In this document: piece after piece, positions 1 to 7,127 of the stretch | Numbering within the stretch: the stretch's first letter is position 1 | How the letters are laid out: the number at the start of each line of letters is the position of its first letter | Made by a program: the position numbers and the translations under genes | Notes under the pieces: generated by a model | Database searches by the model: none | What the model was told of the DNA's origin: nothing | Seen by the model: only the letters and a program-made list of their open reading frames with translations | NCBI GenBank assembly: GCA_947479085.1 | Contig: CANJYB010000009.1 | Coordinates: 84,043 to 148,042, forward strand | Direction: 5' to 3' | Length of the DNA: 64,000 nucleotides | Source of the DNA: Bacteroidota bacterium | GTDB lineage: Bacteria > Bacteroidota > Bacteroidia > 2-12-FULL-35-15

Positions 1-149
1 TGTTTAATTTATTGGGGGAAACTATTTATCAAACTACAAAAGATAATCTGCAATCAACTATTAATCTATCATCTCAACCCAAAGGGATATATTTCGTGCA
101 GGTAAAAACTGAGAAAGGAATACTGAACAGGAAGATAGTTATTCAGTAA
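1..149 (+). CDS. T9SS type A sorting-domain protein, C-terminal end only
   Basis: This is the last part of a reading frame that enters from before the window; codons run in frame from base 3 to the TAA at 147-149. The visible residues have the ending of a type IX secretion sorting domain, with a FNLLGETIYQ strand, the KGIYFVQV motif and a basic tail ending KIVIQ. In the family this domain is recognised by the T9SS translocon and removed or anchored at the cell surface. The DNA is nearly the same as the end of the gene at 1379-2821, so the two are recent paralogs at least in this domain. The passenger domain lies outside the window and its function cannot be judged. Confidence 0.8.
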   Translation, partial: FNLLGETIYQTTKDNLQSTINLSSQPKGIYFVQVKTEKGILNRKIVIQ

Positions 150-289
150 TCCTTTTAATGAAGAGCTATACGCAGTGGCGGAAAAATGAATTTTAACATG
201 GTAGCGTTTGCAGGTGAAAAAACACCAGCAAAGGCATCGTTTCTGCAAAAATTAAAGATGAAAAACAGAACACCAACAAGGGCGGAAGT

Positions 290-1324
290 TTGATAAATAG
301 AGGAAATGATGTATCTTTGCTTGCAGCAATTAACTCCACCATGATGCGCGACAGTGTAAAAGAAATTTTACTTATCCAATCTCCTTATTTAAGTGACGAG
401 GTTTTGTTGTCTGTAATGGATAGCAGTAGCGGGTTTTCGGAGGCTAACATAGGTGATATTATTGTAGCCAACTCACCTATTTCCACTTATGTTCAGGATA
501 CTATCAATTCGCTCAATTTATCATCCACTGTTATCAGCCAGATAAATGCAGCACAAACAGGAACATCGGTAAGAGAAGAAACAAAAAGCAGAATTTCTTT
601 TTATTCTTCCCGTTGCAGTTTTACTAAAAACGAAACAGTACGTTATTTCCTCAACTATTCATCACCTGCCACCGCTGCCGATAGTATTTTAGAAGTAGCC
701 GAAGATTCCACCTCTGATATGGATGACATGTCCGCTGATATGTATATTAAAAGAGGAAACTATGCAAAGGCCGATTCTATTATTAATTTATTGTCTCAAA
801 ATGCAGATAAAGATGGGATAGTGAAATTAAAAGAAGTGTTGGAAACATTAACACAAAATGCCGAGCCGTTAGATTCATTACTTACCAATCCTATTGACCT
901 GCAAAAAGTGAATGATGTGGCCAACAACGACAGATTAGAAGGTTATACCAAGGCACAGATTATTTTATCATTAATATATGGCACACCTTATTACGAGCCA
1001 ATAGATGATATTCTAATTAGGCAGGAAAGGAGTAGAATAATAGCACCGCAGGAAAGTACTTTAGCAAACAGAAAAGGAAGCTACCTGTATCCAAACCCTA
1101 ACAATGGGGTGATGCAATTGGACTATCAGCTAACGGCAACTGATGTAGGACTATTGAAAATAATGGATTTGGAAGGTAAACTGATTGCTTCCTACCCATT
1201 AGATAATACCAAAACCATTATGAATATTAACCAATCGGCATTAACCAATGGAGTGTATTTGTATCAGGTATTGGTAAACAATCAGGTTATCAATTCAAAC
1301 AAATTAGTGATTATTAAAAATTAA
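290..1324 (+). CDS. T9SS type A cargo protein fragment, probably N-terminally truncated
   Basis: The frame codes for a helical, Ser/Asn/Asp-rich stretch of about 260 residues followed by a typical type A sorting domain (YPNPNNG, then NGVYLYQV and a basic end, KLVIIKN). It has no signal peptide, although T9SS cargo must first cross the inner membrane by Sec. The only start near the N-terminus is a TTG at 290, and the same frame stays open upstream to a TGA at 215-217 with protein-like residues. I infer that this is the 3' remnant of a larger surface protein cut by a rearrangement or a stop mutation. The body resembles linker regions of long Bacteroidota surface proteins but I do not recognise a named domain. 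A strong hairpin terminator follows the stop. Confidence 0.6.
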   Translation: MINRGNDVSLLAAINSTMMRDSVKEILLIQSPYLSDEVLLSVMDSSSGFSEANIGDIIVANSPISTYVQDTINSLNLSSTVISQINAAQTGTSVREETKSRISFYSSRCSFTKNETVRYFLNYSSPATAADSILEVAEDSTSDMDDMSADMYIKRGNYAKADSIINLLSQNADKDGIVKLKEVLETLTQNAEPLDSLLTNPIDLQKVNDVANNDRLEGYTKAQIILSLIYGTPYYEPIDDILIRQERSRIIAPQESTLANRKGSYLYPNPNNGVMQLDYQLTATDVGLLKIMDLEGKLIASYPLDNTKTIMNINQSALTNGVYLYQVLVNNQVINSNKLVIIKN

Positions 1325-1330
1325 CTTTTA

Positions 1331-1365
1331 AAACCAATCCCGCACAAGCGGGATTGGTTTTTTTT
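1331..1365 (+). terminator. Rho-independent terminator
   Basis: A perfect 13-base inverted repeat (aaaccaatcccgc / gcgggattggttt) with a 4-base loop is followed by a run of eight T. It begins six bases after the stop of the truncated T9SS gene and ends 13 bases before the next ATG. Confidence 0.9.
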
Positions 1366-1378
1366 AATACCTATTAAG

Positions 1379-2821
1379 ATGAAATCATATTTAATAATTG
1401 CTATAATTATTATCCTTAATAATGATTGCAAAGCTCAACAATGGGATGCTATGAATGGAGGGGTAACTTATGATACAACAAAAGGTGTTGTTTTGTCAAT
1501 ACTTAATTATCAAAATAAAATTACTATTGCTGGCGGTTTTAAAAATTCAGGAAATACCATCTTAAATTCCGTGTCTCAGTGGGATGGGAACCAATGGACA
1601 CCAATGGGAATAGGTTGCTGGGGATGGGGGACAGACCCATGGGCTGATGTGCAAAGCATGGGTGTTTTCCATAATAAATTATATGCTGGAGGGTGGATTC
1701 GCGGGTCAGGAGGTAATATTATTGGAGATAGTGCTCATATTTCAGTAAATCTTACAAAATGGGACGGGATAGACTGGTCTCCATTTACACACCAAGACCC
1801 TAATTTAACTGGCATTTATGGAGTTTTTACCAATTCAACAGAGGTTTATGCTTTTCAGGAATATCATAATAATTTATACATTGGAGGCATGTTTACACAA
1901 ACGAATGATTATTTTGGAATTCATAACACAAAAGAAATTGCAAAATGGAATGATGTGGACACATCTTTTTCATCGGTTGGTGTTTTTAGTGGTTCGTTTT
2001 ACCCTCAATTTACCGAATTTACAAACACGTTTACAATATATAATGATAAGCTTATTGCAGGGGGTAGTTTTACAACTATAGATGGTAACCCAATTAGTGC
2101 TATTGCATCCTGGAATGATACTGCTTGGTCTGCTTTGGGCAGTGGTTTAAATTCAACCGTGTTTTCTTCGGTTGTATTTAATGGGGATTTATACGTAGCA
2201 GGGCAATTTACTGCAACTGGAGATGGGTTAACTTCTCTCAATCACATTGCAAAATGGGACGGCACACAATGGTCAGCAGTTGGAGAGGGTTTAAATGATT
2301 GGATTTATAAATTATATGTTGATAGTACACAAAATAAATTGTATGCTGGAGGAAGGTTTATACAAACCGGCTTAGGAGTAACTGCTAAACATATAGCAGA
2401 ATGGAATGGAACTAATTGGGTTGAAGTAGGAGGGGGGGCTGATGATTTGGTTGTATCTTTCTATGCAAAAGATAGTAACTTGTATATAGGTGGCTATTTT
2501 ACGCATGTAGGTAATGGCATACCAGCAAATGCTATAGCCCGCTGGGGCCCAAGCCATGTGGGAGTAGATGATATTTCGGCAAGCTCAACCACCATACAAT
2601 TGGAAATATACCCGAACCCAAGTAACGGGGAGTTTACAATAGAAAGTACAAGTAAAATAGAAAGTATAAAAGTGTTTAATATATTGGGAGAAACTATTTA
2701 TCAAACTACAAAAGATAATCTGCAAGCAAGTATTAACCTTAGCTCCCATCCCAAAGGGATATATTTCGTGCAGGTGAAAACTGAGAAAGGAATACTGAAT
2801 AGGAAAATAGTTATTCAGTAA
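1379..2821 (+). CDS. Secreted beta-propeller-like protein with T9SS type A sorting domain
   Basis: The product (480 residues) starts with a signal peptide (MKSYLIIAIIIILN, cleavage probably near KAQQ). The body repeats a motif of about 45-60 residues in which YAGG or IGG is followed by a Trp-rich strand (KWDG, then W), as in WD/kelch-like propellers of Bacteroidota surface proteins. Residues from about 405 form the sorting domain (YPNPSNGEFTI, then KGIYFVQV and KIVIQ). It is probably exported by T9SS and displayed or released. A terminator lies just upstream, so it should have its own promoter. The last 150 bases are almost the same as bases 1-149. The ligand is unknown. Confidence 0.85.
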   Translation: MKSYLIIAIIIILNNDCKAQQWDAMNGGVTYDTTKGVVLSILNYQNKITIAGGFKNSGNTILNSVSQWDGNQWTPMGIGCWGWGTDPWADVQSMGVFHNKLYAGGWIRGSGGNIIGDSAHISVNLTKWDGIDWSPFTHQDPNLTGIYGVFTNSTEVYAFQEYHNNLYIGGMFTQTNDYFGIHNTKEIAKWNDVDTSFSSVGVFSGSFYPQFTEFTNTFTIYNDKLIAGGSFTTIDGNPISAIASWNDTAWSALGSGLNSTVFSSVVFNGDLYVAGQFTATGDGLTSLNHIAKWDGTQWSAVGEGLNDWIYKLYVDSTQNKLYAGGRFIQTGLGVTAKHIAEWNGTNWVEVGGGADDLVVSFYAKDSNLYIGGYFTHVGNGIPANAIARWGPSHVGVDDISASSTTIQLEIYPNPSNGEFTIESTSKIESIKVFNILGETIYQTTKDNLQASINLSSHPKGIYFVQVKTEKGILNRKIVIQ

Positions 2822-2873
2822 TCCTTAAAATCAAGTGCTTTTTTTAGTGGCGGAACACCACTTAATAATAAGT

Positions 2874-3344
2874 CTACTTCACCCCATCATTCTTCCGCAT
2901 AAATTCCAACAGCGCTCTGGCATCATTATCGCTTAAGCTTTGGCTTGGCATACGAACCAAACAAATTTCAAGTTGAGCCTGTGCAGCCGGGTCTTTGTTA
3001 ATCATTTCATCGGTATTGGTAATAAAATTCATAATCCATGAAGGTTGGTGACGACCCGTAACACCTTTCCATCCCGGACCTACCAGTTTTTCATCTGTCA
3101 GTTTATGGCAGGCCGAACATTTTGCTTCAAATGTTTTATTTCCACCCTCGGCCATTTCCCCGTTTAGTTTTTCATCTAAAACAATATCTTTAAATTTCCC
3201 TTCTCCTTTATTCGGATCATATTTTTTTAAACTATCAGCAGCCGCAGCATCCTTTGCCGCCTGAGTTTTACTTGTCTCCTCACCACAGGCTATTATAGAA
3301 AACCCAACAGCAATGGCAATACCGATTATTAAATATCTTTTCAT
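2874..3344 (-). CDS. c-type cytochrome lipoprotein
   Basis: The 156-residue product has a lipoprotein signal peptide with Cys20 as the likely lipidated residue (SIIAC). An Ala/Lys-rich linker follows, then one class I cytochrome c fold. The heme site CSACH is at residues 76-80, and Met132 in RMPSQSL is the likely distal ligand. It should be a membrane-anchored electron carrier in the periplasm. It is transcribed divergently from the heme-copper-oxidase-like gene at 3468, with 123 bases between the starts, which suggests shared regulation and perhaps a shared respiratory role. The redox partner is an inference. Confidence 0.9.
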   Translation of the reverse strand: MKRYLIIGIAIAVGFSIIACGEETSKTQAAKDAAAADSLKKYDPNKGEGKFKDIVLDEKLNGEMAEGGNKTFEAKCSACHKLTDEKLVGPGWKGVTGRHQPSWIMNFITNTDEMINKDPAAQAQLEICLVRMPSQSLSDNDARALLEFMRKNDGVK

Positions 3345-3467
3345 TCTTTTTGAATATTAAATTGTTTAATTAACAATGCAATATTAATGTTATTTAGCCA
3401 TTGGTTTTTATGATTTATATCATATCCGGGCAATTGAATTATTCAGGTACTTTGCAGAAATTTTCAG

Positions 3468-4697
3468 ATGCAAAACTCATTACATAAATGGATACGTATT
3501 TCCATTCTTAATCTCTCCATTGTTGCGTTCCTGGGTGTTATACTCCGGTCCAAGATAGTATTTTCATTGCCTTTTCTTGATCAGAAACATTTGCTTCATA
3601 GTCATTCTCATTTTGCATTTGCAGGCTGGATCACTCAGTTATTAATGTCGCTCATGGTGGGTTATTTATATAAAAAAGGACTAACGGATTCGTTTAATAA
3701 ATACAAATGGTTGCTGCTTGCCAACCTCATTACAGCTTACGGAATGTTGGTTGCATTTATTATAGAAGGGTATGGATTATTTTCCATCACTTTTTCTACC
3801 CTGTCTATTTTTGTTTCTTATTCTTTTGCTGTTAAATATTGGAAGGATTTGAACAGGATAAAATCAACTTCCACTTCCCGGCATTGGTTCAAGGCAGCAG
3901 TGGTGTTTAATGCCGTATCTTCCCTGGGTGCATTTGCATTGGCCTTTATGATGGCCAAACACATTATTCATCAAAACTGGTACCTGTCCTCTGTTTATTT
4001 CTTTCTTCATTTCCAATATAATGGTTGGTTCTTTTTTGGCTGTATAGGTTTATTGATTGACAGGTTGGAGTTTTACCAAATAAGAAGTAATGTGTATAAA
4101 GCCATTTTCTGGATTTTCTTTTTAGCATGTGTGCCGGCTTATTTTCTATCCACACTCTGGATGCATATTCCTGTTTGGGTATATGTCATTGTCGTAATAT
4201 CTGCCATTGCGCAGGTGGTAGGGTGGTTTTTGCTTGTGCGCATTATGTTCACTCACCTTGATATACTGAATAAAGTAACCTCACTGGCTTCAAAATGTTT
4301 GTTGTCTTTAGCTGCATTTGCATTATCACTTAAGTTTTTATTGCAGGTAGGTTCCACTTATCCTTCATTAAGTACTCTTGCTTTTGGTTTTCGTCCCATA
4401 GTTATAGCGTATCTCCACCTGGTGTTATTGGGAGCTATAACCATATTTCTTATTGGATATATGGTTTCCGGTGATTTTGTTTCTATGAAAAAGAAATCAA
4501 TCATTGGAATTTGTGTGTTTGTATTCGGAATCATTTTTAATGAAATACTATTAATGGCACAGGGAGTAGCAGGATTAAAATACGAAGGCATACCTTATAT
4601 AAATGAAATGCTGCTGATAGCAGCATTAATCATGTTCAGCGGAATACTATTATTTGCAGTCAATCAGTTTCAAAACAAAAAATTAATCGCGAATTAA
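3468..4697 (+). CDS. Polytopic membrane protein resembling cytochrome oxidase subunit I
   Basis: The 409-residue product is almost wholly hydrophobic, with about twelve predicted membrane helices. A His-rich motif, HSHSHFAFAGW, lies at residues 44-54 in the second helix, and further His residues sit within helices (FFLHFQYNGWFF near 180 and AYLHLVLLG near 315). This pattern resembles the heme-binding helices of heme-copper oxidase subunit I or NO reductase NorB, but the protein is shorter than those enzymes and I cannot place a full copper site. It may be a heme-binding membrane protein rather than a terminal oxidase. The tryptophanase gene begins two bases after its stop, so the two genes are very probably cotranscribed. 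Confidence 0.65.
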   Translation: MQNSLHKWIRISILNLSIVAFLGVILRSKIVFSLPFLDQKHLLHSHSHFAFAGWITQLLMSLMVGYLYKKGLTDSFNKYKWLLLANLITAYGMLVAFIIEGYGLFSITFSTLSIFVSYSFAVKYWKDLNRIKSTSTSRHWFKAAVVFNAVSSLGAFALAFMMAKHIIHQNWYLSSVYFFLHFQYNGWFFFGCIGLLIDRLEFYQIRSNVYKAIFWIFFLACVPAYFLSTLWMHIPVWVYVIVVISAIAQVVGWFLLVRIMFTHLDILNKVTSLASKCLLSLAAFALSLKFLLQVGSTYPSLSTLAFGFRPIVIAYLHLVLLGAITIFLIGYMVSGDFVSMKKKSIIGICVFVFGIIFNEILLMAQGVAGLKYEGIPYINEMLLIAALIMFSGILLFAVNQFQNKKLIAN

Positions 4698-4699
4698 CT

Positions 4700-6085
4700 A
4701 TGGAAGATTTTAAAACCATTATTGAACCATTTAAAATAAAAATGGTAGAACCTATTCATTTAAGCACTTACGAGCAAAGAAAACAATACCTGGAAGAAGC
4801 GCATTATAATCCCTTTGCTTTAGATTCGGATAAAGTAATCATCGATTTTCTTACCGACAGTGGCACATCTGCCATGAGTTCTAACCAATGGGCAGGAATA
4901 ATGCAGGGAGATGAATCGTATGCCGGAGCAAGCAGCTGGCATAAAATGCGTGATGCTGTTCTTGACTTAACAGGGCATGAGTTTATTTTACCAACCCATC
5001 AGGGCAGGGCAGGGGAGCGCATTCTGTATGGGCACCTGGGTGGAAAAGGAAAAATATTTATCAGTAATACACACTTTGATACCACCCGCGCTAATATTGA
5101 ATTTTCCGGTGCCACCGCCATTGATATCCCGATTGAAGAAGGAAAAAACCCCAAGGTGTTTCATCCTTTTAAAGGAAACATGGATGTGGTTAAACTGGAA
5201 AATTTAATCCGGGAAAACGGTGCAGCAAACATTGCAGGGGTAATTTTAACGGTTACCAATAATAGCGGTGGTGGACAACCTGTAAGTATGGAAAATGCAA
5301 AAGCAGTGGCAGCTGTTTGCAAAAAGTATACTATTAATTATTTTCTCGATTGCTGCAGGGTAGCCGAAAATGCTTATTTTATTAAGCAAAGAGAAAAGGG
5401 CTATGAAAACAAAACGTATAAAGAAATAGCACAGGAGTTATTTTCACTAACGGATGGTTCCATTATGAGTGCAAAAAAAGATGCACTGGTAAACATGGGC
5501 GGATTCCTCTCGTTAAAGAATGAAGAGTTGGCCAATGCCTGTAAAAATCTTCTCATCATTACCGAGGGATTTGCTACCTATGGTGGCCTTTCGGGAAGAG
5601 ATATGGAAGCAATAGCCATCGGACTTAAGGAAGTATTTGAGCCCGATTACCTGCATTACAGGATAAGAAGCACCGCTTTTTTGGGAGAACGATTACGTGA
5701 AATGGGTGTTCCTTTAATATGGCCCATTGGCGGACATGCGGTATATATTGATGCAAAAGAGTTATATGCTCATATTCCTGTTCACGAGTATCCCGGGCAG
5801 GCATTGGTTTGCGAACTTTATTTAACGGGAGGTATTCGTTCCGTGGAGATAGGTTCTGTCATGTTTGGAAAATATGATAACGAGGGTAAACTTATTCCAG
5901 CCCCCATGGAACTATTGCGTTTGGCTATCCCCCGAAGAGTATACACACAAAGCCATATTGAATACGTTATTGAAGTTTTCGAAAAGATAATGAAAAACAA
6001 AGAAAAAACAGGAGGGTTAATAATCACTGAAGAGCCCCTGTTTTTAAGGCATTTCACAAGTAAGTTTAAAAAGGTAACAGAATAA
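4700..6085 (+). CDS. tnaA: Tryptophanase (tryptophan indole-lyase)
   Basis: This PLP enzyme (461 residues, the usual length) splits tryptophan into indole, pyruvate and ammonia. The PLP lysine lies in SAKKDALVNMGG (Lys259/Lys260), with the aspartate of FLDCCR at 217 binding the pyridine nitrogen and a conserved YGGLSGRDME segment later. Tyrosine phenol-lyase is the close relative. In that enzyme the substrate-specificity arginine lies in a SMERG motif, whereas this protein has SVEIGS, as tryptophanase does, so tryptophan is the likelier substrate. It follows a heme-oxidase-like membrane gene by two bases. No tnaC-like leader or tryptophan permease is adjacent. It converges with the PorP gene, leaving only two bases between stops. 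Confidence 0.9.
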   Translation: MEDFKTIIEPFKIKMVEPIHLSTYEQRKQYLEEAHYNPFALDSDKVIIDFLTDSGTSAMSSNQWAGIMQGDESYAGASSWHKMRDAVLDLTGHEFILPTHQGRAGERILYGHLGGKGKIFISNTHFDTTRANIEFSGATAIDIPIEEGKNPKVFHPFKGNMDVVKLENLIRENGAANIAGVILTVTNNSGGGQPVSMENAKAVAAVCKKYTINYFLDCCRVAENAYFIKQREKGYENKTYKEIAQELFSLTDGSIMSAKKDALVNMGGFLSLKNEELANACKNLLIITEGFATYGGLSGRDMEAIAIGLKEVFEPDYLHYRIRSTAFLGERLREMGVPLIWPIGGHAVYIDAKELYAHIPVHEYPGQALVCELYLTGGIRSVEIGSVMFGKYDNEGKLIPAPMELLRLAIPRRVYTQSHIEYVIEVFEKIMKNKEKTGGLIITEEPLFLRHFTSKFKKVTE

Positions 6086-6087
6086 AA

Positions 6088-7110
6088 TTAATCCTGCCAT
6101 TTAGCACCTCTTGCTATCAGGTACTTTAATGATACTTCTATTCCGCCATTGTTCCTGCTTACTGTAGCGTATGATGAGGTGTTAACGTCATAGGAAATAC
6201 CGATTGCAAAATTACTTAGTTCATAGTTTACCTGTGGAATGAATGCATCACCAAAACGGTAATGAGCCCCGATAGAAATTCCCGACTCGCTGATAAACCC
6301 TGTTACTTTCGTTGCGTTTCTGAAACGATAACGAACAAGAGTACCTACATTAAATTCGTTCGACTTGCCTTGCACAAAACAAACAATGGAAGGAATAATA
6401 GAAAAGCTTGTTCCTGAAATATCTAAAAATCCATTAATATTCACTACAACTTTACCAAGTAGTTTTTCAGTTGCCGAAAAGTATTGTTGTTCCGGACGGT
6501 TCATGTGGTAATAAGCAAAACCAAGTCCTAATCTTTTTTGTTCGTTTCGTTGCATCGTATTTTTACCACTGAAATATTCATAGTAAACTCCAGCGCTTAA
6601 ATCGGTATAAAAATTAGAGGTAAATGTGGTAGGTTCATTCGGATTAATCTGTCGGTTAAAACCCGTTCCATCGTATTGATTTCCCCAATAAAGTGCAGAA
6701 TAATCTGCCTTATGCTGAGCCCCGCCTGCCGAAATACCCAAAGACAAAACAGAAAGGCGGGTAACCGGAATAATACCAGAAAAACTAATTGCAACTTCTG
6801 TAAGTCCTATTTTAGCATCACCGGCCTTGTCGCTGAAAAAATTTAAACCCATACCCAAATGGGCTTTATTTGCTTTTTTATTAAGTATGGGAGCATCTAC
6901 AGAGCCTGCAGCTGTATTGTAAGAATGACCCATTGCCATCCATTGATTTCGGTAATTAACTATTGCTCTTATTCTTCCATCAAAAACTCCCGTGTTTGCA
7001 GGATTTATTAACTGGGGTGTTTCGCTGAACTGCGAAAAATGAATGTCTTGTGCAAATGAAGTAATTGAAATTGCAACAGAAACAAGTAGAAGAAGGTATG
7101 TTTTTTTCAT
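6088..7110 (-). CDS. PorP/SprF family type IX secretion membrane protein
   Basis: The 340-residue product has a signal peptide (MKKTYLLLLVSVAISITSFAQ) and the typical PorP/SprF start, QDIHFSQFSETPQLINPANTG. The rest is an outer-membrane beta-barrel with alternating Gly and aromatic residues, ending in a YLIARGAKWQD tail. Family members serve T9SS, and many copies pair with a single type B cargo. Here it lies 17 bases downstream of the CotH/lamin-tail type B protein on the same strand, so it is probably the partner that helps export or anchor that protein. It is unlikely to be the core PorP of the translocon, because porKLMN genes are not beside it. Confidence 0.9.
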   Translation of the reverse strand: MKKTYLLLLVSVAISITSFAQDIHFSQFSETPQLINPANTGVFDGRIRAIVNYRNQWMAMGHSYNTAAGSVDAPILNKKANKAHLGMGLNFFSDKAGDAKIGLTEVAISFSGIIPVTRLSVLSLGISAGGAQHKADYSALYWGNQYDGTGFNRQINPNEPTTFTSNFYTDLSAGVYYEYFSGKNTMQRNEQKRLGLGFAYYHMNRPEQQYFSATEKLLGKVVVNINGFLDISGTSFSIIPSIVCFVQGKSNEFNVGTLVRYRFRNATKVTGFISESGISIGAHYRFGDAFIPQVNYELSNFAIGISYDVNTSSYATVSRNNGGIEVSLKYLIARGAKWQD

Positions 7111-7127
7111 GATTCCCGGTAGGTCTT

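Noticed and set aside
2822..2873. Terminator between the propeller gene and the cytochrome gene
   Set aside because: Only a five-base stem (agtgg/ccact) is visible, too weak to call.
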